Assembly (NCBI GenBank): GCA_947629965.1 | Contig: CANRFS010000068.1 | Coordinates: forward strand, 1-7,138 | Origin: an uncultured Clostridia bacterium | GTDB taxonomy: Bacteria > Bacillota > Clostridia > TANB77 > CAG-508 | DNA: 7,138 nt | Direction: 5' to 3' | Part shown: in pieces, positions 6,206 through 7,138 of the stretch | Layout of the letters: every line of letters starts with the position of its first letter | How positions within the stretch are numbered: position 1 is the stretch's first letter | Position numbers and translations under genes: made by a program | Notes under the pieces: generated by a model | The model's database searches: none | Seen by the model: the letters and a program-made list of their open reading frames with translations, nothing else | Told to the model about the DNA's origin: nothing

Positions 6206-6228
6206 CCTCGAAAGAGGTTTCTTTTTTT
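6206..6228 (+). terminator. probable intrinsic terminator of the orphan gene
   Basis: CCTC-GAAA-GAGG (6206-6217) is a short 4-bp stem capped by a stable GNRA loop, followed by TTTC and seven Ts. AAAAAG upstream (from 6185) could pair with CTTTTTT to lengthen it. The stem alone is short, hence moderate confidence. Confidence 0.6.
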
Positions 6229-6253
6229 ATAATTTAACAAAATATAAAAATCA

Positions 6254-6282
6254 ATGTAAATATGCTTTTGTACTTTTATAAC
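6254..6282 (+). promoter_or_regulatory. weak candidate promoter of the RluA-family gene
   Basis: ATGTAA (6254-6259), 17 bases, TATAAC (6277-6282). The -10 box is good but the -35 box matches only three of six positions. Some promoter is expected here because a terminator lies just upstream. The rest of 6141-6331 holds the orphan terminator, a 10-bp direct repeat (6158-6167 and 6250-6259), and the hairpin before rluA. Confidence 0.3.
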
Positions 6283-6299
6283 ATACTAAAATCAATAAT

Positions 6300-6325
6300 G
6301 GAGGAAAACACTTCTCTAAGTGCTT
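6300..6325 (+). promoter_or_regulatory. ribosome binding site followed by a hairpin (possible structured initiation region)
   Basis: GGAGG at 6300-6304 is 27 bases before the ATG at 6332, too far for normal initiation. Between them CACTT (6309-6313) and AAGTG (6318-6322) form a hairpin with a CTCT loop. With AA/TT pairs (6306-6307 with 6324-6325) around one mismatch the structure spans 6306-6325. Folded, it would leave about seven unpaired bases between GGAGG and the ATG, the ideal spacing. The same hairpin followed by TTATTTTT could also act as an attenuator-like terminator. Confidence 0.4.
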
Positions 6326-6331
6326 ATTTTT

Positions 6332-7138
6332 ATGAAATTAAAATACATAGTAAATAACTTATCTAATTACACAAATGTTAGACAAGTTCTAAAAAATGAA
6401 TTTAATATGTCAAATAGATTAATTACTAAATTAAAACAGAATAAATTAATTTATTTAAATAATGAAGAAACTTATTTAGATAAAATACTATCTATAGGTG
6501 ATACTGTAAAATGTATTATTGATTTTGAGGAAACTTCTGAAAATATCATTCCTATTAAAATTGATTTAAAAATTATTTATGAAGATGATTACTTTTTAGT
6601 AGTTGATAAACCTTATAACATGGCAGTTCATCCTTCTATTCTTCATTATACTAATAGTCTCTCTAATGGTGTTAAATATTATTTTGAATCTATTCGTTTA
6701 AATAGAAAAATTAGGCCTGTAAATAGATTAGATAAGGATACAACTGGAATTGTAATTTTTGCTAAAAATGAGTATATACAAGAATGTCTTATAAAGCAAA
6801 TGGAAAATAAAACTTTTTACAAAGAATATATAGCAATTTTAGAAGGTGTTTTAAATAAAAAAAGCGGAACAATAGATGCTCCAATAGCTAGAAAATCTAA
6901 TAGTATAATTGAAAGATGTATAGATGAAAACGGAGTAAATGCAATTTCACATTATGAATTAATTGAATCTAAAAATAATTTATCTTTGGTAAAATTTATC
7001 TTAGAAACTGGAAGAACTCATCAAATAAGACTTCATTCAAAATATATTGGTCATCCTATTTTAGGTGATACTTTATATGGGCATGAATCTTACTTAATTT
7101 CTAGGCAAGCTCTCCATTGCTATAAAATAGCATTTGTG
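6332..7138 (+). CDS. RluA-family pseudouridine synthase (cut by right window edge)
   Basis: Enzymes of this family convert specific uridines in 23S rRNA or tRNA to pseudouridine. The 269 visible codons have the family order: an S4-like N-terminal RNA-binding part (about 14-65), a domain entry IIYEDDYFLVVDKPYNMAVHP (81-101), motif II NRLDKDTTGIVIFAKN (131-146) with catalytic Asp134, and the late motif GRTHQIRLHSKYIGHPILGDTLYG (227-250). Family members are about 300 residues, so only some 30 are missing at the right. The specific member (RluC, RluD or another) cannot be decided. The ATG is the first in frame before the conserved N-terminus, but its ribosome binding site is unusually far away, with a hairpin between. 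Codon use is host-like (AGA, AGG, CGT; no CGG). Confidence 0.93.
   Translation, partial: MKLKYIVNNLSNYTNVRQVLKNEFNMSNRLITKLKQNKLIYLNNEETYLDKILSIGDTVKCIIDFEETSENIIPIKIDLKIIYEDDYFLVVDKPYNMAVHPSILHYTNSLSNGVKYYFESIRLNRKIRPVNRLDKDTTGIVIFAKNEYIQECLIKQMENKTFYKEYIAILEGVLNKKSGTIDAPIARKSNSIIERCIDENGVNAISHYELIESKNNLSLVKFILETGRTHQIRLHSKYIGHPILGDTLYGHESYLISRQALHCYKIAFV

Noticed and set aside
5088..6300. tRNA-Leu 3' end as an integration site with a duplicated att sequence
   Set aside because: No copy of the tRNA 3' end longer than about six bases is found downstream, and no integrase is present.
6298..6357. Short upstream frame starting at ATG 6298 (19 codons) before rluA
   Set aside because: It has no ribosome binding site of its own, and its ATG overlaps the GGAGG presumed to serve rluA.
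1..7138. CRISPR arrays, insertion sequences, riboswitches
   Set aside because: No regularly spaced repeats, transposase motifs or recognisable riboswitch leader were seen on either strand.

Overview
The window is AT-rich DNA of a low-GC, endospore-forming Gram-positive bacterium, most likely a member of the Clostridia. Three things point there: strong AGGAGG-type ribosome binding sites, TTGnnn-17-TATAAT promoters, and spore-specific germination genes beside a pta-ackA pair. Arginine is almost always AGA. Genus cannot be read from this sequence.

Layout. On the minus strand, from right to left: a 561-residue HD-domain dNTP triphosphohydrolase-like gene with its own promoter and terminator (4073 down to 2290); a cwlJ-like spore cortex hydrolase interrupted by two +1 frameshifts (2223-1775); a gerQ-like spore protein (1762-1448); and the acetate-producing pair pta (1365-367) and ackA (345 to the left edge, partial). 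On the plus strand, from left to right: a PfkB-family sugar/nucleoside kinase (4166-5065) divergent from the HD gene; a tRNA-Leu(GAG) with a strong terminator (5088-5219); a GC-richer orphan gene of unknown function with its own promoter and terminator (5303-6228); and an RluA-family pseudouridine synthase that runs off the right edge (6332-7138).

How the genes work together. Pta and AckA turn acetyl-CoA into acetate plus ATP. CwlJ and GerQ work together in Bacillus spore germination, and here they form a two-gene unit with 12 bases between them. The HD and PfkB genes share a 151-base divergent control region. In it the same 8-bp palindrome (TGTATACA) sits on both promoters, which suggests one common regulator.

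Most notable observation. Both cwlJ frameshifts have the same form: one extra C in NCT-C-GGN, so that an in-frame CGG codon appears exactly where the frame must move by +1. Skipping one base at each site restores a full-length CwlJ with all family motifs. I find no other in-frame CGG in the host-like genes of the window (about 65 arginine codons checked by eye). This could be a pseudogene, a systematic sequence error, or programmed +1 frameshifting at a rare or undecoded CGG codon. The only other in-frame CGG codons are two in the orphan gene, which looks transferred from elsewhere.
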